Below are positions 1 to 10,048 of a stretch of DNA of 64,000 nt, piece after piece (position 1 is the first letter of the stretch; each line of letters opens with the position of its first letter). The DNA is taken from assembly GCF_003600835.1 (NCBI RefSeq), contig NZ_NQYC01000001.1, positions 4,239,001-4,303,000 of the forward strand. Reading direction: 5' to 3'. A program made the position numbers and the translations under genes. Origin of the DNA: Bacillus sp. PK3_68. GTDB taxonomy: Bacteria > Bacillota > Bacilli > Bacillales > Domibacillaceae. Under the pieces are notes generated by a model. It made no database searches. It worked only from the letters and a program-made list of their open reading frames with translations, and was not told where the DNA came from.

Positions 1-323
1 TGATCAATGGCAAGGCTTAGTAGCCGGATAGCGTCATTTAACTGTTCGCGCTTTTTTTCCATAAGGTCGCGCTGAAAGATAAGAGAGTCTTTTTCATTCC
101 ATGTGTCTTTACGAATAAAGTCAGCAATCTCTTCCAGTGAAAACCCTAAAAATTTAAGAGAAACAATTTTTTGAAGTATCCACAAGTCACTTTCTTGGTA
201 ATAACGATGTCCGCTTGATGTCCGTTTAGCTGCTAGAAGGCCAATTTCATCATAATATTGCAAGGTTCTCGCTGTCAGGCCGCTCATCTTTTTAAATTGG
301 CCAATAGTAAATGTTTTCGCCAT
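1..323 (-). CDS. MerR-family transcriptional regulator (C-terminus cut by window edge)
   Basis: The frame opens at ATG 323 and runs off the left edge, giving 107 visible codons. The first 70 residues are a classic MerR winged helix: TIGQFKKMSGLTARTLQYY, then DEIGLLAAKR and SGHRYY. A GGAGG ribosome site lies 8 nt before the ATG. MerR proteins twist promoters with over-long spacers. The gene's own promoter has a 19-bp spacer holding an imperfect dyad, so self-regulation is likely. The effector domain is only partly visible, so the ligand is unknown. The divergently transcribed MFS exporter could be a target. Confident on family, not on ligand. Confidence 0.88.
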   Translation of the reverse strand, partial: MAKTFTIGQFKKMSGLTARTLQYYDEIGLLAAKRTSSGHRYYQESDLWILQKIVSLKFLGFSLEEIADFIRKDTWNEKDSLIFQRDLMEKKREQLNDAIRLLSLAID

Positions 324-353
324 TTTGCTTTCCTCCATCCACTTAATAAGTCC

Positions 354-384
354 ATTCTAAAACATTACGTTACGTGAAGTGCAA
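354..384 (-). promoter_or_regulatory. MerR-type promoter/operator with 19-bp spacer
   Basis: On the minus strand, TTGCAC (384-379) and TAGAAT (359-354) are separated by 19 nt. That is too long for ordinary sigma-A promoters but typical of MerR/TipA-class targets. The spacer contains the near-palindrome TTCACGTAACGTAA. It lies directly upstream of the MerR gene. Confidence 0.6.
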
Positions 385-555
385 GATGAAAAAACCAGAT
401 TTTCCACATACATTTAAAATGTAGAACTTCTCGTATTTATCTCTCTATACGTTCTAAACGAAATAGCCTAATATAGAAAAGGGAGAAGTACTTTTAATCT
501 GTTGATGGGATGGAGACGGTTCTTCGGAATCTACAAGAGGTGAATAAGAGTTGTT

Positions 556-1743
556 ATGGTGAACACAAGAGAGAGTTTTCGATTACGTATACTTGTTAGT
601 ATTATAGCGATTTCCGGATTTAGTCAGGGAATGCTGCTGCCGCTGATCGCTGTTTTGTTTGAGAGGGAAGGGATGTCGGCTTCGTTAAATGGATTAAATG
701 CAGCTGGTTTATATATTGGAATTTTGCTTGTTTCACCGTTTATGGAAAGACCGCTGCGGCAGTTCGGTTATAAGCCGGTCATCATCGGAGGCGGGCTGCT
801 CGTTATTGTCGCTCTTTTTTCTTTTCCTTTATGGAAGTCCTTTTGGTTTTGGTTTATTTTGCGGCTGCTGATTGGAATCGGTGATCATGCGCTTCATTTT
901 GGCACCCAGACATGGATCACCTCTTTTTCGTCACCGGAGCGGCGCGGGCGAAATATTTCGCTCTATGGATTATTTTTTGGCTTGGGTTTTGCCACTGGTC
1001 CGCTCATGACCGGTCTTATCCATTATAGCGAATCTTTGCCGTTTATTGTTTCGGGGGTGCTTTGTCTTATTTGTTGGGTCTTTTTATTCTTCCTGAAAAA
1101 TGACTTTCCAGAACAGCAGGTGGAAACCAATTCGACGTGGGAAACTCTGAAGCGCTTCAGAGAAGCGTCTCGCTATGGATGGATTGCCTTTTTGCCGACA
1201 TTTGCTTATGGATTCTTAGAAGCTTCTTTTAATGGCATTTATCCAATTTATGGGGTTCGAACCGGATTGTCTGTTCAAGAAATTTCTGTCATTTTGATGT
1301 CATTTGCTATCGGAGGAATTGTTTTCCAGTTCCCGCTAGGTGTATTGAGCGATAAGTATGGACGGAAAAGAGTGTTAGCGGTTGTATTGTTAGCGGGTAC
1401 GGTTTTGTTTTTTAGCGCCGCATTGATCGACCACTTATATTATTTACTGTTAGTGAGTATTTTTCTTGCTGGCATGCTTGTTGGTTCCACTTTCAGCCTT
1501 GGAATCAGCTTTATGACCGATCTAATGCCTAGACAATTCCTGCCGACAGGCAATCTTCTGTGCGGCATGGCCTTCAGCATCGGTAGTTTAACCGGTCCAT
1601 ACTTGGGAGGGATGGCTTTACAGTTGTTTGAGAGCATCAGCTTTTTCACGGTCATTAGCGCTATTTTTGCACTCGTTACCATGATCTTTTTTTGGTATGG
1701 AGGGAAACCTTTAAAGAAAGACAACATACTCCCCCTTGACTGA
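556..1743 (+). CDS. MFS transporter, multidrug-exporter-like
   Basis: A 395-residue, very hydrophobic protein with about 12 membrane segments, the usual length for a drug:H+ antiporter-type MFS member. The cytoplasmic loop after the sixth segment leads to the MFS motif-A-like PLGVLSDKYGRKR near residue 260, and SPERRGRNISLYG lies between segments 4 and 5. ATG 556 follows an AGAGGTG element at a rather long distance. It is divergent from the MerR gene and precedes glpP by about 40 nt. The substrate cannot be read from sequence; drug or metabolite efflux is inferred from family and the MerR neighbour. Confidence 0.85.
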   Translation: MVNTRESFRLRILVSIIAISGFSQGMLLPLIAVLFEREGMSASLNGLNAAGLYIGILLVSPFMERPLRQFGYKPVIIGGGLLVIVALFSFPLWKSFWFWFILRLLIGIGDHALHFGTQTWITSFSSPERRGRNISLYGLFFGLGFATGPLMTGLIHYSESLPFIVSGVLCLICWVFLFFLKNDFPEQQVETNSTWETLKRFREASRYGWIAFLPTFAYGFLEASFNGIYPIYGVRTGLSVQEISVILMSFAIGGIVFQFPLGVLSDKYGRKRVLAVVLLAGTVLFFSAALIDHLYYLLLVSIFLAGMLVGSTFSLGISFMTDLMPRQFLPTGNLLCGMAFSIGSLTGPYLGGMALQLFESISFFTVISAIFALVTMIFFWYGGKPLKKDNILPLD

Positions 1744-1784
1744 TAAGCAGATGAAGAAAGTTTAAATGAAAAGGAGTGTAGCGG

Positions 1785-2339
1785 ATGAATTTTCACGGAC
1801 AAAAAATTTTGCCGGCTGTCCGGACAATGAAGGATTTTGATAAAATGCTGGACACTCCATTTGAGTATGGTGTGTTTTTAGATCTTCATATAGGCATGGT
1901 AAAGAGTGTTTTTGACTATGCAAAGCAGCACGGAAAGAAAATGTTCCTGCATCTCGATCTAATTCACGGACTAACAAGTGATGAATATGCGGCCGAGTTT
2001 GTAGCACAATATGCCAAGCCATATGGAATTATTTCAACAAAAGGCAGTGCCATTGTCAGAGCGAAGCAAAAAGGAATGCTGGCGACACAGCGGGCATTCA
2101 TTATCGATTCAAGCGCCCTCGAGCGCAGTGTGAAATTAATTGAACGGACAGACCCTGATTATATCGAGGTGCTGCCGGGCGTCGTACCGAAGATTATTAA
2201 AGAGCTGCATGAAAAAACAAAAAAGCCAATCTTCGCCGGCGGATTGATTGAAACGAGAGAGGAAGTAGAAGAGGCCCTGCAGGCGGGGGCATGCGCCATC
2301 ACAACCTCTGATCGAGAGCTGTGGAAATTATATTATTAA
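1785..2339 (+). CDS. glpP: Glycerol uptake operon antiterminator regulatory protein
   Basis: 184 residues, close to the usual length of about 190 for GlpP. The protein is a TIM-barrel-like RNA-binding regulator. With glycerol-3-phosphate bound, it lets RNA polymerase read through leader terminators of glp genes. Typical family stretches include FLDLHIGMV, HLDLIHGL, IEVLPGVVPK and PIFAGGLIE. The ATG follows AAAAGGAGTG. It lies directly upstream of glpFK, and two candidate target leaders occur in this window, before glpF and before glpD. Assignment rests on both sequence and context. Confidence 0.95.
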   Translation: MNFHGQKILPAVRTMKDFDKMLDTPFEYGVFLDLHIGMVKSVFDYAKQHGKKMFLHLDLIHGLTSDEYAAEFVAQYAKPYGIISTKGSAIVRAKQKGMLATQRAFIIDSSALERSVKLIERTDPDYIEVLPGVVPKIIKELHEKTKKPIFAGGLIETREEVEEALQAGACAITTSDRELWKLYY

Positions 2340-2361
2340 AAGTTAGGTTGTTGTAAATTAG

Positions 2362-2377
2362 TTGATGGCGCTTTCAA
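2362..2377 (+). promoter_or_regulatory. cre site overlapping the glpF promoter
   Basis: TTGATGGCGCTTTCAA matches 14 of 16 positions of the CcpA-binding cre consensus. Its first six bases are also the -35 element of the glpF promoter, so bound CcpA would block polymerase. This fits carbon catabolite repression of glycerol uptake. Confidence 0.6.
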
Positions 2378-2390
2378 AACATGTTATCTT
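2362..2390 (+). promoter_or_regulatory. glpFK promoter
   Basis: TTGATG (2362-2367), a 17-nt spacer, then TATCTT (2385-2390). Transcription would start shortly before the GlpP leader. Confidence 0.55.
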
Positions 2391-2490
2391 AAAAATAAGT
2401 TAATAATTTGTGAGGGAGAACAAAGAGATTCACAACACACGCTATTTCAGGCGGTTGTTTGTTGTGAATTTTTTTGTTCTCTTTTTTATT
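2391..2490 (+). promoter_or_regulatory. glpF leader with GlpP-controlled terminator
   Basis: The untranslated leader has an upstream block (about 2391-2427) that is also present in front of glpD. It then forms a long hairpin: GAGAACAAA (2416-2424) with TTTGTTCTC (2473-2481), and inside it ATTCACAACA (2428-2437) with TGTTGTGAAT (2460-2469), with T-rich sequence following. GlpP with glycerol-3-phosphate is expected to prevent termination here. Confidence 0.75.
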
Positions 2491-2559
2491 TAACGTTCCT
2501 GTTAACGAGTACAACACTCTTTAACATCGGTAAATTCATAGAAAAAAGGGAGTGGGGAA

Positions 2560-4914
<2,355 letters not shown>

Positions 4915-5002
4915 AAAAGTAAGTTAATAAATTGTCTGGAGAAACAGAGAGACCTGTCTTCATAGCGATGATCCATCGTTATGCTTTGATGGGTCTCTTT
5001 TT
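4915..5002 (+). promoter_or_regulatory. glpD leader with GlpP-controlled terminator
   Basis: Begins with a block (4915-4952) nearly identical to the glpF leader (AAGTTAATAA, TTGT, GGAGAA, AGAGA). It is followed by AGAGACC (4948-4954) pairing with GGTCTCT (4992-4998), an inner stem ATAGCGATG/CATCGTTAT, and a T run. The shared block is the likely GlpP recognition element. Confidence 0.75.
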
Positions 5003-5050
5003 CGTTTTCTTCCCATAAAGATGAGGTATTTAACAACTGGAGGCGAAATT

Positions 5051-6709
5051 ATGAAGTTTTCAAATGTAGAGCGAGAGCAATGGCTTGACCGTTTACAAGC
5101 AGAGGAATTTGATCTTCTTGTCATTGGAGGCGGAATTACAGGAGCAGGTATTGCCCTCGATGCGTCAACACGTGGAATGAAGGTAGCTCTTGTGGAAATG
5201 CAAGACTTTGCTGCCGGTACATCCAGCCGCTCAACAAAACTTGTTCATGGCGGCTTGCGCTACTTAAAACAGTTTGAAATTAAAATGGTGTCTGAGGTAG
5301 GAAAAGAGCGTGCAGTAGTTTATGAAAACGGCCCGCACGTTACAACACCAGAGTGGATGCTGCTCCCCATGCATCGAGGAGGGACTTTTGGCAAGTTTAC
5401 AACAGGGATTGGCTTGCGTGTCTATGACTTTCTTGCTGACGTGAAAAAATCAGAACGAAGAACGATGCTCACTGCTGAAGAAACTCTTCAAAAAGAGCCG
5501 CTCGTAAAAAAAGAAGGGTTAGTTGGCGGCGGCTACTATGTAGAGTACCGGACCGACGATGCTCGGCTAACGATAGAAGTGATGAAAAGAGCAGTTGAAA
5601 AAGGGGCAATTGCTGTTAATTATATGAAAGCAGAGAAGTTCGTCTATGAAGAGCAAAAGGTAATCGGGATTGAGGCTAAAGACGTTTTAACAGGGAAAAC
5701 CATTGAGGTGAAAGCAAAGAAAGTCGTCAATGCAGCAGGCCCTTGGGTAGATAATGTCCGAAAGAAGGACTATTCGGTTAATAATAAACACTTGCGATTG
5801 ACAAAGGGCATTCATATCGTTATTGATCAATCTATTTTTCCGCTTAAGCAAGCTGTATATTTTGACTCGCCCGATGGCCGAATGATCTTTGCCATTCCGC
5901 GAGATGGCAAAGCATATGTCGGCACAACCGATACGTTCTATGGAGAAGATCAGGACATAGCCAATCCGAAGATGCTAGAAGAAGACCGAGACTATTTATT
6001 AAAAGCTATTCGTTATATGTTCCCTGATGTGAACGTAGGACCCGCAGATGTTGAATCGAGCTGGGCAGGTGTGCGGCCGCTTATTTACGAGGAAGGAAAG
6101 GACCCTTCAGAAATATCAAGGAAGGATGAAATTTGGGAAGGAGAGAGCGGATTAATTACGATTGCTGGCGGTAAACTGACAGGATACCGGAAAATGGCTG
6201 AAATCGTTGTAAACCTTGTTTCTGAAAGACTGAGCGCTGAAACGGGTAGACAATTTAAAAGCTGTCAAACGCGCCATTTGCCGATATCTGGAGGTGATGT
6301 TGGTGGAGCTGCTCGACTGGAATCATTTATTAAGAAGAAGGGAAAAGAAGCTGTTTCCTTTGGGTTATCTGAGCAAGAAGGAGAATACTTGGCTCATATG
6401 TATGGAACAAATGTAGATCATGTATTTACCTTTGCACAACAAGCTCCAGTGAATGATCTCCCTAAAGTGCTATATGCCCAATTGCTATATGCAGTCAATC
6501 ATGAAATGATTTGGCGGCCGGTCGATTTCTTTATTCGCCGAACCGGAGCATTATTTTTCCGGATGGATGAAGTGAAGCAGTACAAAAAACGAGTTATCGC
6601 AGTAATGGCAGATTTGTTCGGGTGGTCCTCTTCTCATACCGAACAATATTTAGAAGAGCTGGACAAAGAAATACGGGATGCACAAATCCCTGTTGATGTA
6701 CAGCAATAA
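5051..6709 (+). CDS. glpD: Aerobic glycerol-3-phosphate dehydrogenase
   Basis: FAD enzyme at the membrane face that oxidises glycerol-3-phosphate to dihydroxyacetone phosphate and passes electrons to quinone. I use ATG 5051, preceded by GGAGG at 5039-5043, rather than an ATG ten codons earlier with no ribosome site. The resulting 552 residues fit the family. The dinucleotide-binding GGGITGAG lies at residues 26-33, and [17 protein letters not shown] follows near residue 60. A strong terminator follows. Expression is expected to need GlpP antitermination. Confidence 0.96.
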   Translation: MKFSNVEREQWLDRLQAEEFDLLVIGGGITGAGIALDASTRGMKVALVEMQDFAAGTSSRSTKLVHGGLRYLKQFEIKMVSEVGKERAVVYENGPHVTTPEWMLLPMHRGGTFGKFTTGIGLRVYDFLADVKKSERRTMLTAEETLQKEPLVKKEGLVGGGYYVEYRTDDARLTIEVMKRAVEKGAIAVNYMKAEKFVYEEQKVIGIEAKDVLTGKTIEVKAKKVVNAAGPWVDNVRKKDYSVNNKHLRLTKGIHIVIDQSIFPLKQAVYFDSPDGRMIFAIPRDGKAYVGTTDTFYGEDQDIANPKMLEEDRDYLLKAIRYMFPDVNVGPADVESSWAGVRPLIYEEGKDPSEISRKDEIWEGESGLITIAGGKLTGYRKMAEIVVNLVSERLSAETGRQFKSCQTRHLPISGGDVGGAARLESFIKKKGKEAVSFGLSEQEGEYLAHMYGTNVDHVFTFAQQAPVNDLPKVLYAQLLYAVNHEMIWRPVDFFIRRTGALFFRMDEVKQYKKRVIAVMADLFGWSSSHTEQYLEELDKEIRDAQIPVDVQQ

Positions 6710-6713
6710 CCGA

Positions 6714-6748
6714 AATCCGGCTGTAATAATAAGCAGCCGGATTTTTTT
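6714..6748 (+). terminator. Terminator after glpD
   Basis: AATCCGGCTG (6714-6723) pairs perfectly with CAGCCGGATT (6734-6743), followed by a T7 tract. Confidence 0.9.
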
Positions 6749-6855
6749 GATAGCACGTATAAAATAAAAAAAAAGGGTGAGAATAGAGTATTAGCTTTAA
6801 TAACTGATTGTACGTATGGTACGATAAGAGAAAATCGGTAAAGGCAGTGAAAAGA

Positions 6856-7800
6856 TTGCATCAGCAGGAAAAACTTATCGTGATCATCGGGCCGACAGCA
6901 GTCGGTAAAACAGCGCTAAGCATCCATTTAGCTAAGCGATTTAGGGGAGAGATCATCAGCGGGGATTCCATGCAGGTTTATAAAGGAATGGATATTGGTA
7001 CCGCCAAAATCAGCCCCGAAGAGATGGAAGGAGTTCCCCATCACTTAATCGACATTAAAGAGCCTGATGAATTATTTTCGGCTGCCGAGTTCCAACAGCT
7101 TGTCAGGAAAAAAATAACAGACATTACTAATAGAGGGTCCCTGCCTATTATTGTGGGCGGGACAGGCTTATATGTTCAATCAGTTATTTATGATTATCAA
7201 TTTTCCGAGACTGGTGGGGACCCGCAGTTGCGTGAAGAGTTAGAAGAAGAAGCAGCCCAGGCGGGAAAAGAGGCACTTCATGGAAAACTGAAACAAATTG
7301 ATCCAGAAGCGGCAGCCAGCATTCATCCCAATAATGTGAGAAGAGTGATTCGCGCATTGGAGATCTTTTATACAACCGGAAAAAGGATGTCTGAGCAACA
7401 AAGTCAACCGCCTGATAAATTGTTATATGAGACAGCGTTAATCGGCCTCACCATGGAACGGGAACAGCTTTATCACCGCATTAATCAGAGAGTGGACAGC
7501 ATGATGGCAACTGGTTTGCTGGAAGAGGTAAAAATGCTTTGGGAAAAGGGCATCCGCAGCGGTCAGGCTGTACAGGCCATTGGCTATAAAGAGCTATTTA
7601 GTTATTTAAGGGGGGAAGAGACGTTAGAGTCGGCTGTCGAGCAATTAAAACAAAATTCGCGAAACTATGCTAAGCGCCAGTTGACTTGGTTCCGAAATAA
7701 AATGGCCGTAGATTGGTTTGACTTATCAGATGAGGAAAAGCGGCCGCAAAAAATAAAAGAAATTTCCGATTTTGTAGCAGGAAAGCTGCATTTAAAATAG
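6856..7800 (+). CDS. miaA: tRNA dimethylallyltransferase
   Basis: Adds a dimethylallyl group to A37 of tRNAs reading UNN codons. The P-loop is GPTAVGKT, followed by GDSMQVYKGMDIGTAK; both are signature elements. The frame is open from ATG 6808, but that ATG has no ribosome site. TTG 6856, with AAAGG upstream, gives 314 residues and the normal distance to the P-loop. GTG 6847 is another option. hfq follows within 40 nt, as in many Firmicutes. Confidence 0.93.
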   Translation: MHQQEKLIVIIGPTAVGKTALSIHLAKRFRGEIISGDSMQVYKGMDIGTAKISPEEMEGVPHHLIDIKEPDELFSAAEFQQLVRKKITDITNRGSLPIIVGGTGLYVQSVIYDYQFSETGGDPQLREELEEEAAQAGKEALHGKLKQIDPEAAASIHPNNVRRVIRALEIFYTTGKRMSEQQSQPPDKLLYETALIGLTMEREQLYHRINQRVDSMMATGLLEEVKMLWEKGIRSGQAVQAIGYKELFSYLRGEETLESAVEQLKQNSRNYAKRQLTWFRNKMAVDWFDLSDEEKRPQKIKEISDFVAGKLHLK

Positions 7801-7837
7801 AATTAATTAAGTATAGATAGAAAGAGGAGGAAAAGAT

Positions 7838-8071
7838 ATGAAACAAGGGATCAATATCCAAGACCAATTTCTAAATCAGCTTCGAAAAGACGGAACGCTC
7901 GTCACTGTATTCTTACTAAATGGATTTCAATTACGCGGTTACATAAAGGGTTTTGATAATTTCACGGTTTTATTTGAATCAGACGGAAAACAGCAGCTCG
8001 TTTATAAGCATGCTATCTCTACATTCGCTCCTCAACGAAACGTTCAAATTTCTTTGGAAGAACAAGAATAA
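7838..8071 (+). CDS. hfq: RNA chaperone Hfq
   Basis: 77 residues, Sm-like fold that forms a hexameric ring binding small RNAs and mRNAs. Sm1 is visible as [15 protein letters not shown] (28-42) and Sm2 as YKHAIST (56-62), the latter carrying the KH pair of the RNA-binding pore. GAGGAGG lies just before the ATG. Directly after miaA, and ends in its own terminator. Confidence 0.96.
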   Translation: MKQGINIQDQFLNQLRKDGTLVTVFLLNGFQLRGYIKGFDNFTVLFESDGKQQLVYKHAISTFAPQRNVQISLEEQE

Positions 8072-8080
8072 TATAATTCA

Positions 8081-8110
8081 AACGTGTACAAATTTTTGTA
8101 CACGTTTTTT
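8081..8110 (+). terminator. Terminator after hfq
   Basis: AACGTGTACAAA (8081-8092) pairs with TTTGTACACGTT (8095-8106), followed by T residues. Confidence 0.88.
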
Positions 8111-8235
8111 ATATGCAGAAAGACGTATGTTTATTTTGAGCATGAATAGACTGTAAAGAGGGAAATTATTTCTCGGGAAAGCGCAAAAAAAGACAATATG
8201 CGACGGCCTACGTCAAGCTTGATGGGGTGATAGAG

Positions 8236-9171
8236 ATGAAGCAGCCAATCCGTATGAAAGACAACGGTCAAATCAATGTTGTGCTGCACACCAAAAATGA
8301 CCGCATCCAGCAGCCAGTCCGCGAAGAGCCGCTTTATACGTGGTCCAATGCTTCTGAGCATGCGGTATTAAAGAGGATAGAAAGTGAGCTGGATGCTTTA
8401 GTTGGACTCGAAGACTTAAAGAAAATGATCCGGGAAATTTACGCCTGGATCTTCATTAGTAAAAAGAGAGAAGAAAGCGGCCTGAAAGCTGGAAAGCAAG
8501 TGTTGCACATGATGTTTAAAGGGAATCCGGGAACGGGAAAAACAACAGCTGCCCGCATTATCGGGAAGTTGTTTTTTGAAATGAAAGTATTATCAAAAGG
8601 TCATTTAATAGAGGCGGAACGTGCAGATCTTGTTGGTGAATATATCGGACATACGGCGCAAAAAACGAGAGATTTAATTAAAAAAGCCATGGGCGGCATT
8701 TTATTTATTGATGAAGCCTATTCATTAGGCCGGGGAGGGGAAAAAGATTTTGGAAAGGAAGCCATCGATACGCTTGTCAAGCACATGGAGGATAAACAAA
8801 ATGACTTTATTCTTATATTGGCAGGATATCCGAGGGAGATGAATCATTTTTTTACGCTGAATCCTGGATTGGAGTCCCGCTTTCCGCTCATCTTCCAATT
8901 TCCTGATTATCGGCCTGAACAGTTAATGTCTATTGCAGAAAAAATGGCTGCAGAAAAAGAATACCAGTTTAGCAAAGAAGCAAAAATGAAGCTGCGTGAA
9001 CACTTTGTTAAAGTGAGAGAAGGGAACTACCAAACATTTTCAAATGGAAGGTATGTTCGCAATTTAATTGAAAAAGCGACACGCGCTCAAGCTGTTCGCT
9101 TGCTCAATGAAAATAACTATAAATATGAAGAGTTAATGTTAATCGAGTCAAAGGACATCCAATTGAAATAA
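8236..9171 (+). CDS. spoVK: Stage V sporulation protein K, AAA+ ATPase
   Basis: 311 residues. A CbxX/CfxQ-type AAA+ ATPase needed for spore maturation in B. subtilis. Walker A GNPGTGKT is at 96-103, Walker B ILFIDEA at 155-161, and FGKEAIDTLVKHMED follows. ATG 8236 is chosen over GTG 8227 because the GTG lies inside a near-perfect Shine-Dalgarno (GGGGTGAT) serving the ATG. Position after hfq matches the B. subtilis chromosome. A mother-cell sigma factor is expected to drive it, but I could not pick out a convincing promoter. Confidence 0.93.
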   Translation: MKQPIRMKDNGQINVVLHTKNDRIQQPVREEPLYTWSNASEHAVLKRIESELDALVGLEDLKKMIREIYAWIFISKKREESGLKAGKQVLHMMFKGNPGTGKTTAARIIGKLFFEMKVLSKGHLIEAERADLVGEYIGHTAQKTRDLIKKAMGGILFIDEAYSLGRGGEKDFGKEAIDTLVKHMEDKQNDFILILAGYPREMNHFFTLNPGLESRFPLIFQFPDYRPEQLMSIAEKMAAEKEYQFSKEAKMKLREHFVKVREGNYQTFSNGRYVRNLIEKATRAQAVRLLNENNYKYEELMLIESKDIQLK

Positions 9172-9199
9172 CAGAAGATGGGTTAAAGTAAGAAAAATA

Positions 9200-9226
9200 A
9201 ACCGCCATTATCATGGGCGGTTTTCT
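9200..9226 (+). terminator. Terminator after spoVK
   Basis: AACCGCC (9200-9206) pairs with GGCGGTT (9216-9222), followed by TTTTC. Confidence 0.8.
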
Positions 9227-9284
9227 TTCAATCTAAAAGGACAAGCCGCGTCGTTAAATTATTTTCTATTTTCTGATAAAAAAA

Positions 9285-9314
9285 TTGTCAATCCAGTTTT
9301 TTCTATGATACTAT
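9285..9314 (+). promoter_or_regulatory. Promoter of the TetR-family gene
   Basis: TTGTCA (9285-9290), an 18-nt spacer, then TACTAT (9309-9314). No palindrome resembling the downstream operator is seen here. Confidence 0.5.
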
Positions 9315-9334
9315 TTATTCAAAGGTGGTCAGTT

Positions 9335-9967
9335 ATGAAAAAGAAAGCGCTAAAAGAAAGAATTATAGAAACATCACTTATTATGTTTGAAAAACACGGC
9401 TATCATGGAGTGACGGTCGATCAAATTGTGGCGGAAAGCGGTACTTCCAAGGGAGGGTTTTACCACAATTTCAAGTCGAAAGATGAATTATTATATCACA
9501 TTCACGACGTTTTTATTTCCTACGTGCTCGACCGTGCCAAGGAAGCATATGCTAGTTATGACACACCTGTCTCTCGGCTTTGTGCGATTGTTTTGTCATT
9601 TACTAAAGTGTTTGATTTGTATAAGCCGCATATTACTGTTTTTTATCAAGAAAGCACGTACTTAAAAGGGGATTTTCAAGAAAAGATTAATGAAAAGCGC
9701 GACGAGTATCGAAAGATCATTTTACAAATCATTTGCGAAGGCCAAAAGAGCGGTGATTTTCGGCCGGAAGTATCGGCTGAGATTACAACGATGGCAATTA
9801 TTGGCATGGTAAATTGGACGTACAAATGGTTTAAAAAAGAAGGGAAGCTGTCAATCGAGGACATTGGAGGAATATTTAACGATCTGCTTGTGCATGCACT
9901 AATTACAGAAAAAGGGATGGAGAATCAAGATATTCAATCATATTTTATTAAACAGTCAGCCAATTAA
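9335..9967 (+). CDS. TetR/AcrR-family regulator of the acyl-CoA/leucine-type operon
   Basis: 210 residues. The N-terminal helix-turn-helix covers about residues 5-50: ALKERIIETSLIMFEKHGYH, TVDQIVAESGTSKGGFYHNF. The C-terminal ligand domain is unlike FadR/YsiA. ATG 9335 follows AAAGGTGG; an earlier ATG at 9305 lies within the promoter. It lies 81 nt upstream of the acyl-CoA catabolic operon, with a 16-bp palindrome in that gap, so repression of the operon relieved by an acyl-CoA is the natural inference. The exact effector is unknown. Confidence 0.85.
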   Translation: MKKKALKERIIETSLIMFEKHGYHGVTVDQIVAESGTSKGGFYHNFKSKDELLYHIHDVFISYVLDRAKEAYASYDTPVSRLCAIVLSFTKVFDLYKPHITVFYQESTYLKGDFQEKINEKRDEYRKIILQIICEGQKSGDFRPEVSAEITTMAIIGMVNWTYKWFKKEGKLSIEDIGGIFNDLLVHALITEKGMENQDIQSYFIKQSAN

Positions 9968-9983
9968 CCATTAAGCTGGCTAT

Positions 9984-9989
9984 TATAAT
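9984..9989 (+). promoter_or_regulatory. -10 element of the acyl-CoA catabolic operon
   Basis: A perfect TATAAT sits 11 bp upstream of the palindromic operator. The matching -35 (around 9961-9966) is poor. Confidence 0.45.
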
Positions 9990-9999
9990 AACCTTCAAA

Positions 10000-10015
10000 G
10001 ACCGACTAGTCTGTC
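10000..10015 (+). promoter_or_regulatory. Putative TetR-family operator
   Basis: GACCGACTAGTCTGTC is a 16-bp palindrome with one mismatched pair. It lies around the expected transcription start, between the regulator and the first enzyme gene. Confidence 0.65.
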
Positions 10016-10048
10016 TCTGAATTAAAAGGGAAAACAAGGGGATTTTAC

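Noticed and set aside
2391-2490. glpF leader as a metabolite riboswitch
   Set aside because: It is a simple terminator hairpin with a block shared with glpD and glpP next door, which protein antitermination explains fully.
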